This document shows, piece by piece, positions 6,859 through 14,244 of a DNA stretch of 20,536 nucleotides. Each line of letters opens with the position of its first letter. Position 1 is the first letter of the stretch. A model generated the notes under the pieces. It worked only from the letters and a program-made list of their open reading frames with translations. It ran no database searches and was not told the DNA's origin. Source of the stretch: a virus; IMG/VR virus record IMGVR_UViG_3300010354_000872, positions 1-20,536 of that record. One strand, given 5' to 3'. A program made the translations under genes and the position numbers.

Positions 6859-6864
6859 TTTGTG

Positions 6865-7977
6865 TTATTTCTTAGGTGTTTGTGCTTTTGCGTTATCAAC
6901 TAAAGCTTGAGCAACATTTTGTGAAGCAAGATTAGCTATTCGACCTTCTTTTTTGAAATTTGCTTTTGTTAGCATTGCTGTTTCTTTGAATTGTAGGTCA
7001 ATTTGTACAGCAACAACTCCTTGATCACCTTTGTTTGAAGCATTGTATTCATTATTTAAATTTTTCAATGGTGCATATGTTCCATCTGGAGTGTAGTTTA
7101 CCGACATACCCTCAAGAACACAGAAAGTTGGTAATTGGATCAATTTTTCCAATTTATAACTACTATTGACATTGTTATTGATAACTCTGGTTAGTTCTAA
7201 TTTGAAGAAATCTGGTAAAGTTAACCAACGATCCGAACTAACATTGACATCACCATTTTTGAATTTATCTGTTAAATTTCCCTCAAACTGCTCATCTGCA
7301 CCTACTCCAGCAATTCCAGGGTGCATTGCATATCTTAGTGTTGAAATAATTTTATTGATAACTTCTGCATCTTTGAATGATCTTGCAATCAATTTAAAGG
7401 AAAATTGATGGGATCTGAATTCAGTTCCCTGGTAGATTAATTCCTTATATGGATTTAAAATAGCACCTTTAGTTAATTGAGTGACACCTCTTGTTGACAG
7501 AGATGATTCGGTTCCAACTAATTGGTTAATACCACCAATAGCACCAGACATTGCATTGATAGCAATTTCTGGTTTTAAACCTTTGGCAGCATCTTTTAAT
7601 TCTTCTGCCATTGAACCCACATCACTTCGGCTACTCATCATGTTGAGTACACCAGCACCTAACATTCCGATACTTTCTGTGTTATATCCTTGCTGAAATG
7701 ATTCGGAAAGTTGATGAGGCATGTATAAATAAATTGTGTCACCTCTGCTAATAACAGAACTGTTTCCTGTTTGGATAACTGACTGTATTCCACCCCCTCC
7801 TCTGTTTACATAATTTGAGTAGGATTGGTTTTCTGAGTTTATAATTTGAATTTTTAAATAATCTCTTGGTTCATCAGTCAGTTCTGCTCCTGCCTCGATA
7901 AAATTCCTCTGCGGATCATCTTTAAAACGAAGATCTGCAGGATCTGGATACACATATACTTGACCTGAATCTGCCAT
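6865..7977 (-). CDS. 48: gp48 baseplate tail tube cap/connector
   Basis: gp48 sits on the hub and carries the start of the tail tube; with gp54 it forms the platform for tube growth. 370 residues (T4 gp48 is 364). It contains tail-tube-like beta-rich segments (FRSHQFSFKLIARSFKDA; LPTFCVLEGMSVNYTPDG; VAVQIDLQFKETAMLTKANF), the last close to the C-terminus. It is on the minus strand with gp53 and starts one base from the gp4 start on the opposite strand. The likely late promoter is at 8051-8044, inside gp4. Confidence 0.88.
   Translation of the reverse strand: MADSGQVYVYPDPADLRFKDDPQRNFIEAGAELTDEPRDYLKIQIINSENQSYSNYVNRGGGGIQSVIQTGNSSVISRGDTIYLYMPHQLSESFQQGYNTESIGMLGAGVLNMMSSRSDVGSMAEELKDAAKGLKPEIAINAMSGAIGGINQLVGTESSLSTRGVTQLTKGAILNPYKELIYQGTEFRSHQFSFKLIARSFKDAEVINKIISTLRYAMHPGIAGVGADEQFEGNLTDKFKNGDVNVSSDRWLTLPDFFKLELTRVINNNVNSSYKLEKLIQLPTFCVLEGMSVNYTPDGTYAPLKNLNNEYNASNKGDQGVVAVQIDLQFKETAMLTKANFKKEGRIANLASQNVAQALVDNAKAQTPKK
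7724..7731 (+). promoter_or_regulatory. Late promoter for the gp4 operon, inside gp48
   Basis: An exact TATAAATA on the plus strand, antisense to gp48 and about 250 bases before the gp4 start. It is one of only three exact copies I find in the window, all placed before late structural genes. There is no room for a promoter between gp48 and gp4. Confidence 0.6.
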
Positions 7978-7978
7978 T

Positions 7979-8410
7979 ATGTCTTACCGAGGAAGATACT
8001 TACCATCAAATCCCAAAAAGTACAGGGGAGATTACAATAATATTATTTATAGGAGTTTATGGGAACGAAAGTTCATGATTTATTGTGATCTCAGTGCACA
8101 TATTGTTGAATGGGCTTCAGAGGAAATAATCATTCCATACAGATCACCATTGGATGGTAAGGTTCATAGATATTTCCCAGACTTTTATGTGAAGGTTAAG
8201 ACGTTAGAAGAAACTAAAGTTTATATTGTTGAAATAAAACCTCTCAGACAGACGAAAGAACCAAAAGCACCAAAAAGGAAGACAAAGCAATATTTAAATG
8301 AGGTATTTGAGTACACCAAAAACCAAGCAAAGTGGAAAGCAGCTAAGGAGTGGTGTGCAGACAGAAGATATGAATTTAAGGTAATTACTGAGGTAGAATT
8401 GAGAGTATGA
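7979..8410 (+). CDS. 4: gp4 head completion nuclease-fold protein
   Basis: T4 gp4 (also called gp50/65) is needed to finish DNA-filled heads before tails attach. 143 residues (T4 about 150). It has the TnsA-like PD-(D/E)XK set: Glu29 (SLWERKF), Asp68 (YFPDFYV) and E-x-K at 85-87 (VEIKP), so it looks like an active endonuclease fold that may trim DNA ends. It starts one base from the gp48 start on the other strand and overlaps the next gene as ATGA. Confidence 0.9.
   Translation: MSYRGRYLPSNPKKYRGDYNNIIYRSLWERKFMIYCDLSAHIVEWASEEIIIPYRSPLDGKVHRYFPDFYVKVKTLEETKVYIVEIKPLRQTKEPKAPKRKTKQYLNEVFEYTKNQAKWKAAKEWCADRRYEFKVITEVELRV
8044..8051 (-). promoter_or_regulatory. Late promoter for gp48-gp53, inside gp4
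   Basis: The plus strand reads TATTTATA, an exact TATAAATA on the minus strand, 67 bases upstream of the gp48 start codon. The distance is well suited to drive gp48 and gp53. Confidence 0.65.
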
Positions 8411-8877
8411 CACTATATCAAGAGATCAAAAAAGAAATGAAAGGTTTTGGTAAAACCAATACTTGGTATCGTGATTGGTTATTTGGGAGAGTCAGTGGGC
8501 ATTATACTCAAAAACCAAAACCAGGGCAGATGCTCTTTTTTTCATACTTTGCAACTACCACAAGAGTTCCATATTTTGATAAGTATCCATTAGTCATGGT
8601 TAATGAAATTGGACAAGATTATTTTGCTGGTGGAAATCTTCATTATATGGAACCAATACTAAGAACTTCAATTGGAAAATCATTCCAAAATGGTGGACTG
8701 TCATATCCACCTAAAATGCATCATAAATACTTAAAGATAAATGCTACTTCCCCCTTTTTTGTTATTGATGAACTAGAATGGGCAGATATTGGACTCATTC
8801 CAGTAGAAGAATTTGTTAAATTTGTTGATGGGAGAACAGTGAAAATTCCATCATCAAAGGTTTGGAACGACTCATGA
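8407..8877 (+). CDS. Conserved-looking hypothetical protein in baseplate cluster
   Basis: 156 residues, not assigned. It starts with a basic helix, then a beta-rich core with PKPGQMLFFSYFATTTRVPY, FDKYPLVMV and GGNLHYMEP. The 'Y-D-K-x-P-L...G-x-N-L-H-Y' pattern looks like a conserved small barrel seen in T4-like marine phages, but I cannot name it with confidence. It overlaps gp4 and gp54 (ATGA both sides), so it is surely a translated member of the late operon. A head- or tail-joining role is inferred from its neighbours. Confidence 0.75.
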   Translation: MTLYQEIKKEMKGFGKTNTWYRDWLFGRVSGHYTQKPKPGQMLFFSYFATTTRVPYFDKYPLVMVNEIGQDYFAGGNLHYMEPILRTSIGKSFQNGGLSYPPKMHHKYLKINATSPFFVIDELEWADIGLIPVEEFVKFVDGRTVKIPSSKVWNDS

Positions 8878-9611
8878 GTTTTAACGATTTTGAAAATTTT
8901 AGACAAAGGATTACTGGAGAGGCAACGTGGAATCCTGCCACCAGTAATTTATATGGAATTAGTTTGTCAAAACCAAATCTGGCAGAAAAATATCTAGCTG
9001 ATATTACACCAAGAGATTGGGTAGATAAACTTAATTTGCTTGCAGATGAAGTTACAGTTCCAAGTAGACAACTTACCACAGGTGAAGGTAAGACATTTGG
9101 ATCTATGTACAGGTATACTACAGGAACATCTTTCAGTGAGATTACAATCAGTTTCCTATTGACTAAAGATTTGTCTATTCGTTTGTGGTTTGAAAGATGG
9201 ATGAATTATACACAAACTGATTCTTCTAATTTTGTTCTACCCCATCAAGATTATGTTGCTCAACTAAGAATTTCTAAATGGGAAGTTGGTTCAAACGTTG
9301 TAATACAACAAAAGAATACTGAAGGTAAAGTTATAGGACAAAAGAGATTGAGAACTTGTACTGGTAACTGGATTGTGCAGAATGCATTTCCATTCAATAT
9401 TAGTACAATGACCTTTAATAATGCAGAGACATCATTACTAAAATGTGATGTGTCATTTTATTATGATAGATATAGATTCGATAATACTGGAAGTGATAGT
9501 GGATTGGGTGGAGGAACTACCTACATTGATAACTCAAATAATGCATTATCTGATTATGTCAACAGCATTAGAACTAAGAATGATGTTTTTGGGAGTGCTG
9601 AATATGAGTGA
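8874..9611 (+). CDS. 54: gp54-like baseplate tail tube initiator
   Basis: gp54 is the first tube-like ring on the baseplate, on which gp19 tube polymerises. 245 residues from ATG 8874, which overlaps the previous stop; a TTG 12 bases upstream is rejected. The sequence has the tail-tube fold pattern: a Pro-Ser-Arg loop (EVTVPSRQLTTGEGKTFG), the SFSEITISFLLTKDLSIR strand pair with a following WFERW helix, and a C-terminal MTFNNAETSLLKCDVSF strand. T4 gp54 is longer (320). Position before gp26 and the strong gp48 call support it; a different tube-like protein is the main alternative. Confidence 0.75.
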   Translation: MSFNDFENFRQRITGEATWNPATSNLYGISLSKPNLAEKYLADITPRDWVDKLNLLADEVTVPSRQLTTGEGKTFGSMYRYTTGTSFSEITISFLLTKDLSIRLWFERWMNYTQTDSSNFVLPHQDYVAQLRISKWEVGSNVVIQQKNTEGKVIGQKRLRTCTGNWIVQNAFPFNISTMTFNNAETSLLKCDVSFYYDRYRFDNTGSDSGLGGGTTYIDNSNNALSDYVNSIRTKNDVFGSAEYE

Positions 9612-9617
9612 TAAATA
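9610..9617 (+). promoter_or_regulatory. Late promoter candidate for gp26 and downstream
   Basis: GATAAATA in the 33-base gap between gp54 and gp26, one of the few real gaps in the late run. It fits NATAAATA and sits 28 bases before the gp26 ATG. Confidence 0.5.
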
Positions 9618-9644
9618 AAAATATGAATTAGTGTTTGAATAATT

Positions 9645-10361
9645 ATGCCTTTACCTAAATTATCTGTTCCTGAATATGAATTGGAACTACCTACGACAAA
9701 AGAAAAAGTAAAATACAGACCATTTCTAGTTCGTGAAGAAAAGATTCTATTCATGGCAATGGAATCTCAAGATGAGAAGGAAATGGTGAATGCGGTAAAA
9801 TCCATTATTAAAAATTGCACTAATATTAAGAGAAAAGTTGAAGAACTTGCTACTTTTGAAATTGAATATCTTTTCTTAAAGATTCGTGCTAAGTCTGTGG
9901 GGGAAAGTACTAACTTCATGGTTACTTGTCCAGACGATGGTGAGACTCAAGTTGAAGTGAAAATTAATCTTGATGATGTTGAACTTGAAATGGATGATAA
10001 TCACAGCAGAAAGATTATGCTTGATGATTCTGTTGGTGTGTTGATGAAGTATCCATCTCTAGATACTTTCGTCAAATTGAATTTATCCACAGAAGATACT
10101 CCATCTATGGATAATATGTTTGAACTTGCTGCAACTAGTATTGAACAAATTTTCTCTGGTGATGAAGTTTGGGAAGCAAAGGGAACATCTAAGAAGGAGA
10201 TCTTAGAATTCTTGGAAGGTATGAATAATGAGCAGTTTCAGTTGATTCAATCCTTCTTTGAAACTATGCCGAAATTGAAGAAGGTTCTCAATGTTAAGAA
10301 TCCAAAGACTGAGGTTGTATCGGAGGTTGTACTTGAGGGATTAGCATCTTTTTTCGCATAG
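9645..10361 (+). CDS. 26: gp26 baseplate hub assembly protein / tail chaperone
   Basis: 238 residues of the T4 gp26 family, which acts in assembly of the central baseplate hub. The opening MPLPKLSVPEYELELPTTKE and VKYRPFLVREEKILFMAMES are typical. A four-strand middle (FMVTCPDDGETQVEVKINL) is followed by helices (ILEFLEGMNNEQFQLIQSFF). The last codons read TCT TTT TTC GCA TAG, which holds a canonical -1 slippery heptamer two codons before the stop. The gp51 frame is -1 relative to gp26, so a 304-residue gp26-gp51 fusion is possible beside the 238-residue form. Confidence 0.88.
   Translation: MPLPKLSVPEYELELPTTKEKVKYRPFLVREEKILFMAMESQDEKEMVNAVKSIIKNCTNIKRKVEELATFEIEYLFLKIRAKSVGESTNFMVTCPDDGETQVEVKINLDDVELEMDDNHSRKIMLDDSVGVLMKYPSLDTFVKLNLSTEDTPSMDNMFELAATSIEQIFSGDEVWEAKGTSKKEILEFLEGMNNEQFQLIQSFFETMPKLKKVLNVKNPKTEVVSEVVLEGLASFFA
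10349..10355 (+). promoter_or_regulatory. Candidate programmed -1 frameshift slippery site
   Basis: T TTT TTC in the gp26 reading frame fits X XXY YYZ exactly (last T of TCT, then TTT, TTC). Slipping back one base gives TTT TTT and then CGC ATA GCA CTG TTG, open into the gp51 frame as far as 10558. Only one codon and then the stop remain in the zero frame. Confidence 0.65.
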
Positions 10362-10364
10362 CAC

Positions 10365-10419
10365 TGTTGCATGATAATCTTGGAAACTATTACAAGACTA
10401 ATTTCGCACTCATGCAGCA
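10365..10419 (+). promoter_or_regulatory. Candidate frameshift-stimulating stem-loop
   Basis: Bases 10365-10374 (TGTTGCATGA) can pair with 10410-10419 (TCATGCAGCA): nine Watson-Crick pairs and one G-U. The stem starts 9 nt after the slippery site. The 35-base loop holds an inner 5-bp helix (10378-10382 with 10393-10397). Found by eye; the long loop makes stability uncertain. Confidence 0.4.
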
Positions 10420-10558
10420 TCACAAATATAGTCTGACTGAATTGGAAGATATGATACCTTGGGAAAGGGATATCTACGTTAGGATGCTTATGAAATGGTT
10501 AAAGGATGAAGAACAACGTCAGAGATCTGCACAAGCACAAGGTAAAGTTAGTCTCTAA
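10367..10558 (+). CDS. 51: gp51-like hub assembly / frameshift extension
   Basis: A 63-residue ORF from TTG 10367, or about 67 codons from the slip point at 10355. It is helical and ends in a basic, charged tail (KWLKDEEQRQRSAQAQGKVSL). It has no ATG until 10412, which would remove a third, and no Shine-Dalgarno near TTG, so translation as the C-terminal extension of gp26 by -1 frameshift is the simplest reading. The family assignment to gp51 rests on position after gp26 and on the size usual in cyanophages; T4 gp51 is much longer (about 249). The stop overlaps the next ATG (TAATG), so ribosomes finishing here could start the first large protein. Confidence 0.65.
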   Translation: MHDNLGNYYKTNFALMQHHKYSLTELEDMIPWERDIYVRMLMKWLKDEEQRQRSAQAQGKVSL

Positions 10559-13500
10559 TGGCACAGATTAAAGTTAGGTCATTTGTAAAAGTAAATCCTG
10601 CTATCACGAAATCTGGTAGTGGGATTTCTGCATCTTATGCGGCAACAATTAAGGGTATTAACCGAATGGGTGGGGCTGTTGAGTCCCTTGGTAAAAATTT
10701 AGAAACGGTAGATAAGTTATTTAAATTTAGAAATGAATTCTTGATTCAATCGCAGGCAAAACGAATCAAGTTAGAGGATAGATTAAGTGCTGCCGATGCT
10801 GCAGATGAGAAATTATCTGAGCAAAAGCAAAAACGTTGGTGGAAACGTTTCTTAGATCAAAAGGCAGAAGATGCTAGTGAAAAGGCAGTTAAAGATCCTG
10901 ACAAGGTAATTGATAAGAAAGCAGATATAATCAAAAAAGCACTAACCCCACTTGAGAGATTCTTTAAAGTCTTTAGTGGGATCTTAGAACCAATCATGAG
11001 AATGTTTGTTCTCATGCCTATCCTGAATTGGATTACTGGACAAGATACTGGAAAGTTAGCAAAAACTATAGGGAACATTGTAACTGTTGTTGGGTTCGTT
11101 CGAAAACTTGTTGGATTTGGTGTAGGTACATTATTAGATGGACTATCGAATCTATTTGGTGGTTTTGATAGAATCAAGCATGGTAATGTTGCTGGTGTAC
11201 TGCAGGGATTTGTTGGTGCATTACAACTAGTCAGTGGTGTTGCTCTAGTTAAGGCAGCACAGTATATCTTCATGCCTTGGAAACTCATTGGTGACGTTAA
11301 ATGGGTAACCAATTTATTCACAGAATGGGGTAAGATTAGTGGTGAAGCTGAAGGTGCATCAAAAAATAAAGATATTGCTGGTTATGTTGATAGGAATGGT
11401 AACACCATTTCAAAGGAAGATTTTGAGAAGGCAAAATCAAAGGCACGAAAGAATGATGAGAGAGTTGCTAAGAGGAATGGTAAGGGGTGGTCATATAGTG
11501 GTGGTCAAGATTACCTAGGTGATAGGTATCGTGCACAATATGGTGGACGTAAGAAAGGATTCCTAGCACGAAATACTCAACGTGGTAGAATTGCATTTAA
11601 ACGTGGAACTAGAGGAATCCGTGGTCAGTTTAAAATGGCTGGTAACTGGATGGCAGCAAATCCAGCAAAGGGTAATGCTATTTTCTCTGTAATTGGTGGT
11701 GTTACCAGAGCAGCTGGTGGATTAATGTCTGGTGAAGGTGGCACCGCAGTTGGTGCTGGTGTTGGTCAAGCAGCAGGAGGTATTGCTGGTTTTGCTCTTG
11801 GTAATATGCTTCTTCCTGGTATTGGAGGAATCATTGGTTCTGCTCTTGGATCGTTCTTAGGTGAATGGGTTGGAACCAAACTGGGTCCAATGATTGATCC
11901 AATTATCAAACCAATCGGTAATGCATTTAAACTTGGATTTGATATCATATCTCCTGCTCTTGGATTTATTGCTGGTGAAGCAGGAGAAATGTTCTCTGCA
12001 TTATTTGATGGTCTTGGAGCATTATTCCAACTTGCAGGAACGATTGCTAGTGTTGGCATGGATGTTCTCAAGTTTGCTTGGGAAAGTTCACTAATCAAAA
12101 AGGCAATTGATGGATTAGTTTGGATTTGGCAGCATAAAGATAATATCGGTGGTGCAGTAAGAGATGTTTTAGTTACTGGTGCTAAAGGACTTGCCGATAG
12201 TTTGACCTTTAACGTATTTGATTTTGATAGGCAAAATAAGAAAGCAATTGGTGGTCCTGTTCCACTAATGGCAGCAGGTGGTATTGTTGGAACAGACAGT
12301 CCAGAAGTGATGGGACTGAAGTATGCTGGATCTGCAATTATTGCAACAACTTCTTCAACATTAGATAGACTTGGTATTGTTGGTAATATTGTCAAGTCGG
12401 CAATAGCACCTCAAGTTAGTTTTTACGGCAATTTATTCGGTGTGAATAAGGTTGCAATTTCTGGTGACAGAATGCAATCTCAGATCAATAAACCTGCTGC
12501 AGATTTAAATGTTGGGAGTCAGAGTGCTCCAGGTCAAGATAATAGTGCTGCCAGAAAATTAATTGGTGAGGGGCAAGTAACTCTTTTAACTGCTCAACCA
12601 AATGGTGCATTCACTCCACAAAATCAAAAAACCACAAGAGGATTACTTGCCGACATTTATAATGCTTTTGCGTCTGCACGTTTTGGTGGAGGTGGTGGAA
12701 CTACCAACAATCCTGCTATTCCAGGTGTGGATACCGCATTAACTGCGGTAGATTTAAAAGCAATTCAGGCATCTTCTGCAGATAAACGGGCAGCAGCACA
12801 CCTAGCAACCTTGGAAGCTAGTGCACCACAACATGTTGCTGATGTTTATCAGGTAATTTTAAACAGAGCAGCAAAACAATCTGGAGGCATTCCAGCAGTT
12901 ATTACGGCAAGAGAGCAGTTCTCTCCATATTCTGCAGCACTATATGGTTCTAGTGCTGATGGTGCTGCAGCATCTAAGTATGGATCATTGAAGTTAACTA
13001 AGAAGGAACTGTTTGAACTTGCTGCTAAGCCAGATGGGATACAGCAATTAACAAAGAGATTCCAAGCAGGCAATCCCAGTGTTGCTGCAAAAGTTCTTGC
13101 TGACTTTGAAATGAATGGTCCACTATCACAATCTGCTAAGAAATTTGTTGGTGGTGCTCAATATTTTATGGGATACAAAGTTACTGCTGTTGATAGAAGA
13201 AGACCAGATGGTGGAAACTGGATTCGTGATAAGTATGCAGTTGGTGGTGTTTATAAGTATGATAATTTGATGGATTATTATGGAAGCAGAGGTAAAACTG
13301 GGCAGCAATTGAAGAAAGCATATATGATCCAGGACATCGAAGGCACAGAACTAAAAAGAAAATTTGCTGCAGGTGGTGTTTATAATTACAATTTAATACC
13401 AGCACAGGCATATGGTGCTTCTAGAGATGGTGGTCGTAGACAACATGCTGGCCAGGATTTAGATATTTCTGGTAATGAAGCAGTGCAAACATTTGGTGGT

Positions 13501-14217
13501 GGAGTTGTTGTTGGTGTATATCACCAAAGTGGTGGTTATGGCAAATATATTGATATCTGGAATGATAAATTGAAAGTAGTGGAGAGAATTGCAGAACTAA
13601 GTAGTTTCAGTGTTAAGAAAGGTGATACTCTACAACCAGGTCAAATTGTAGGTAGAGGTGAGACGGATACTGGAGTTGCTCACATTGAAGTTCGTCCAAT
13701 GGGTTCATATGCAGAAAAATATGGATTCAGTGGAACCAGAAATCCATTAGCATTTTGGAAGTCCGTAGGAGCAGCTGTTGATGCTGGTGGTAATAAAATC
13801 AAACTTACATCAAAGGTAACTGGATCTGCAGATTTTATTCCTTCCGATATTGCTGCTGGTGAAACTGGTGGTAAATCACTATTAGAAGGTGGTGGAGGAG
13901 TATCCGATCCATTCATAGGTGCTCAGCAAGATCTAGAAAAAGCACTTAATTTATGGGCTGCTGCTTTTGGTGGGTCAACTTCCAGTACCTCTCAAGCTTT
14001 ATCTCCTAAATCATCACCTTCTGTTAGTGCATCTCCAACAGCAACATCTACTGGATCTACTGTCCAAACTGGTTCTGAACAGCATGTATCTAGAGAGGCA
14101 ACAAAACCAGGAACTGCTGCTGTTGTCCCAGTGCCAATAATCGCAAGTGCTGGTGGTCAACAACCAATGCCTACATTTGTGAAGAATAGTGCACTTCCAA
14201 AGGCAACAGTCAACTAA
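10558..14217 (+). CDS. Tape-measure-like protein with SleB and M23 domains
   Basis: 1219 residues, in the place of gp27-29 of T4 order, right after the gp26/gp51 pair as tape measures are in other tailed phages. Residues 1-125: charged coiled-coil-like helix. About 128-260: long hydrophobic region (MFVLMPILNWITG at 149). About 376-450: Gly/Ala zipper. About 730-880: SleB-like cell wall hydrolase (TLEAS with candidate catalytic Glu about 752, VILNRA at 767, REQFSPY at 785). About 945-1050: M23 peptidase-like domain with HAGQD (His963, Asp967) and VAHIEVR (His1042). The first His of the usual HxH is Val1040, so M23 activity is doubtful. The C-terminus is Ser/Thr rich. Role as tail length ruler that also opens peptidoglycan at injection is inference. 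Confidence 0.8.
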   Translation: MAQIKVRSFVKVNPAITKSGSGISASYAATIKGINRMGGAVESLGKNLETVDKLFKFRNEFLIQSQAKRIKLEDRLSAADAADEKLSEQKQKRWWKRFLDQKAEDASEKAVKDPDKVIDKKADIIKKALTPLERFFKVFSGILEPIMRMFVLMPILNWITGQDTGKLAKTIGNIVTVVGFVRKLVGFGVGTLLDGLSNLFGGFDRIKHGNVAGVLQGFVGALQLVSGVALVKAAQYIFMPWKLIGDVKWVTNLFTEWGKISGEAEGASKNKDIAGYVDRNGNTISKEDFEKAKSKARKNDERVAKRNGKGWSYSGGQDYLGDRYRAQYGGRKKGFLARNTQRGRIAFKRGTRGIRGQFKMAGNWMAANPAKGNAIFSVIGGVTRAAGGLMSGEGGTAVGAGVGQAAGGIAGFALGNMLLPGIGGIIGSALGSFLGEWVGTKLGPMIDPIIKPIGNAFKLGFDIISPALGFIAGEAGEMFSALFDGLGALFQLAGTIASVGMDVLKFAWESSLIKKAIDGLVWIWQHKDNIGGAVRDVLVTGAKGLADSLTFNVFDFDRQNKKAIGGPVPLMAAGGIVGTDSPEVMGLKYAGSAIIATTSSTLDRLGIVGNIVKSAIAPQVSFYGNLFGVNKVAISGDRMQSQINKPAADLNVGSQSAPGQDNSAARKLIGEGQVTLLTAQPNGAFTPQNQKTTRGLLADIYNAFASARFGGGGGTTNNPAIPGVDTALTAVDLKAIQASSADKRAAAHLATLEASAPQHVADVYQVILNRAAKQSGGIPAVITAREQFSPYSAALYGSSADGAAASKYGSLKLTKKELFELAAKPDGIQQLTKRFQAGNPSVAAKVLADFEMNGPLSQSAKKFVGGAQYFMGYKVTAVDRRRPDGGNWIRDKYAVGGVYKYDNLMDYYGSRGKTGQQLKKAYMIQDIEGTELKRKFAAGGVYNYNLIPAQAYGASRDGGRRQHAGQDLDISGNEAVQTFGGGVVVGVYHQSGGYGKYIDIWNDKLKVVERIAELSSFSVKKGDTLQPGQIVGRGETDTGVAHIEVRPMGSYAEKYGFSGTRNPLAFWKSVGAAVDAGGNKIKLTSKVTGSADFIPSDIAAGETGGKSLLEGGGGVSDPFIGAQQDLEKALNLWAAAFGGSTSSTSQALSPKSSPSVSASPTATSTGSTVQTGSEQHVSREATKPGTAAVVPVPIIASAGGQQPMPTFVKNSALPKATVN

Positions 14218-14223
14218 TAAATA
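14216..14223 (+). promoter_or_regulatory. Late promoter candidate before second large gene
   Basis: AATAAATA in the 27-base gap between the two large genes, 21 bases before the second ATG. The AAGGAAAGGG leader just after it gives a good ribosome binding site. Extra late transcripts of the second gene would result. Confidence 0.45.
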
Positions 14224-14244
14224 CTTAAGGAAAGGGAAATCTAG

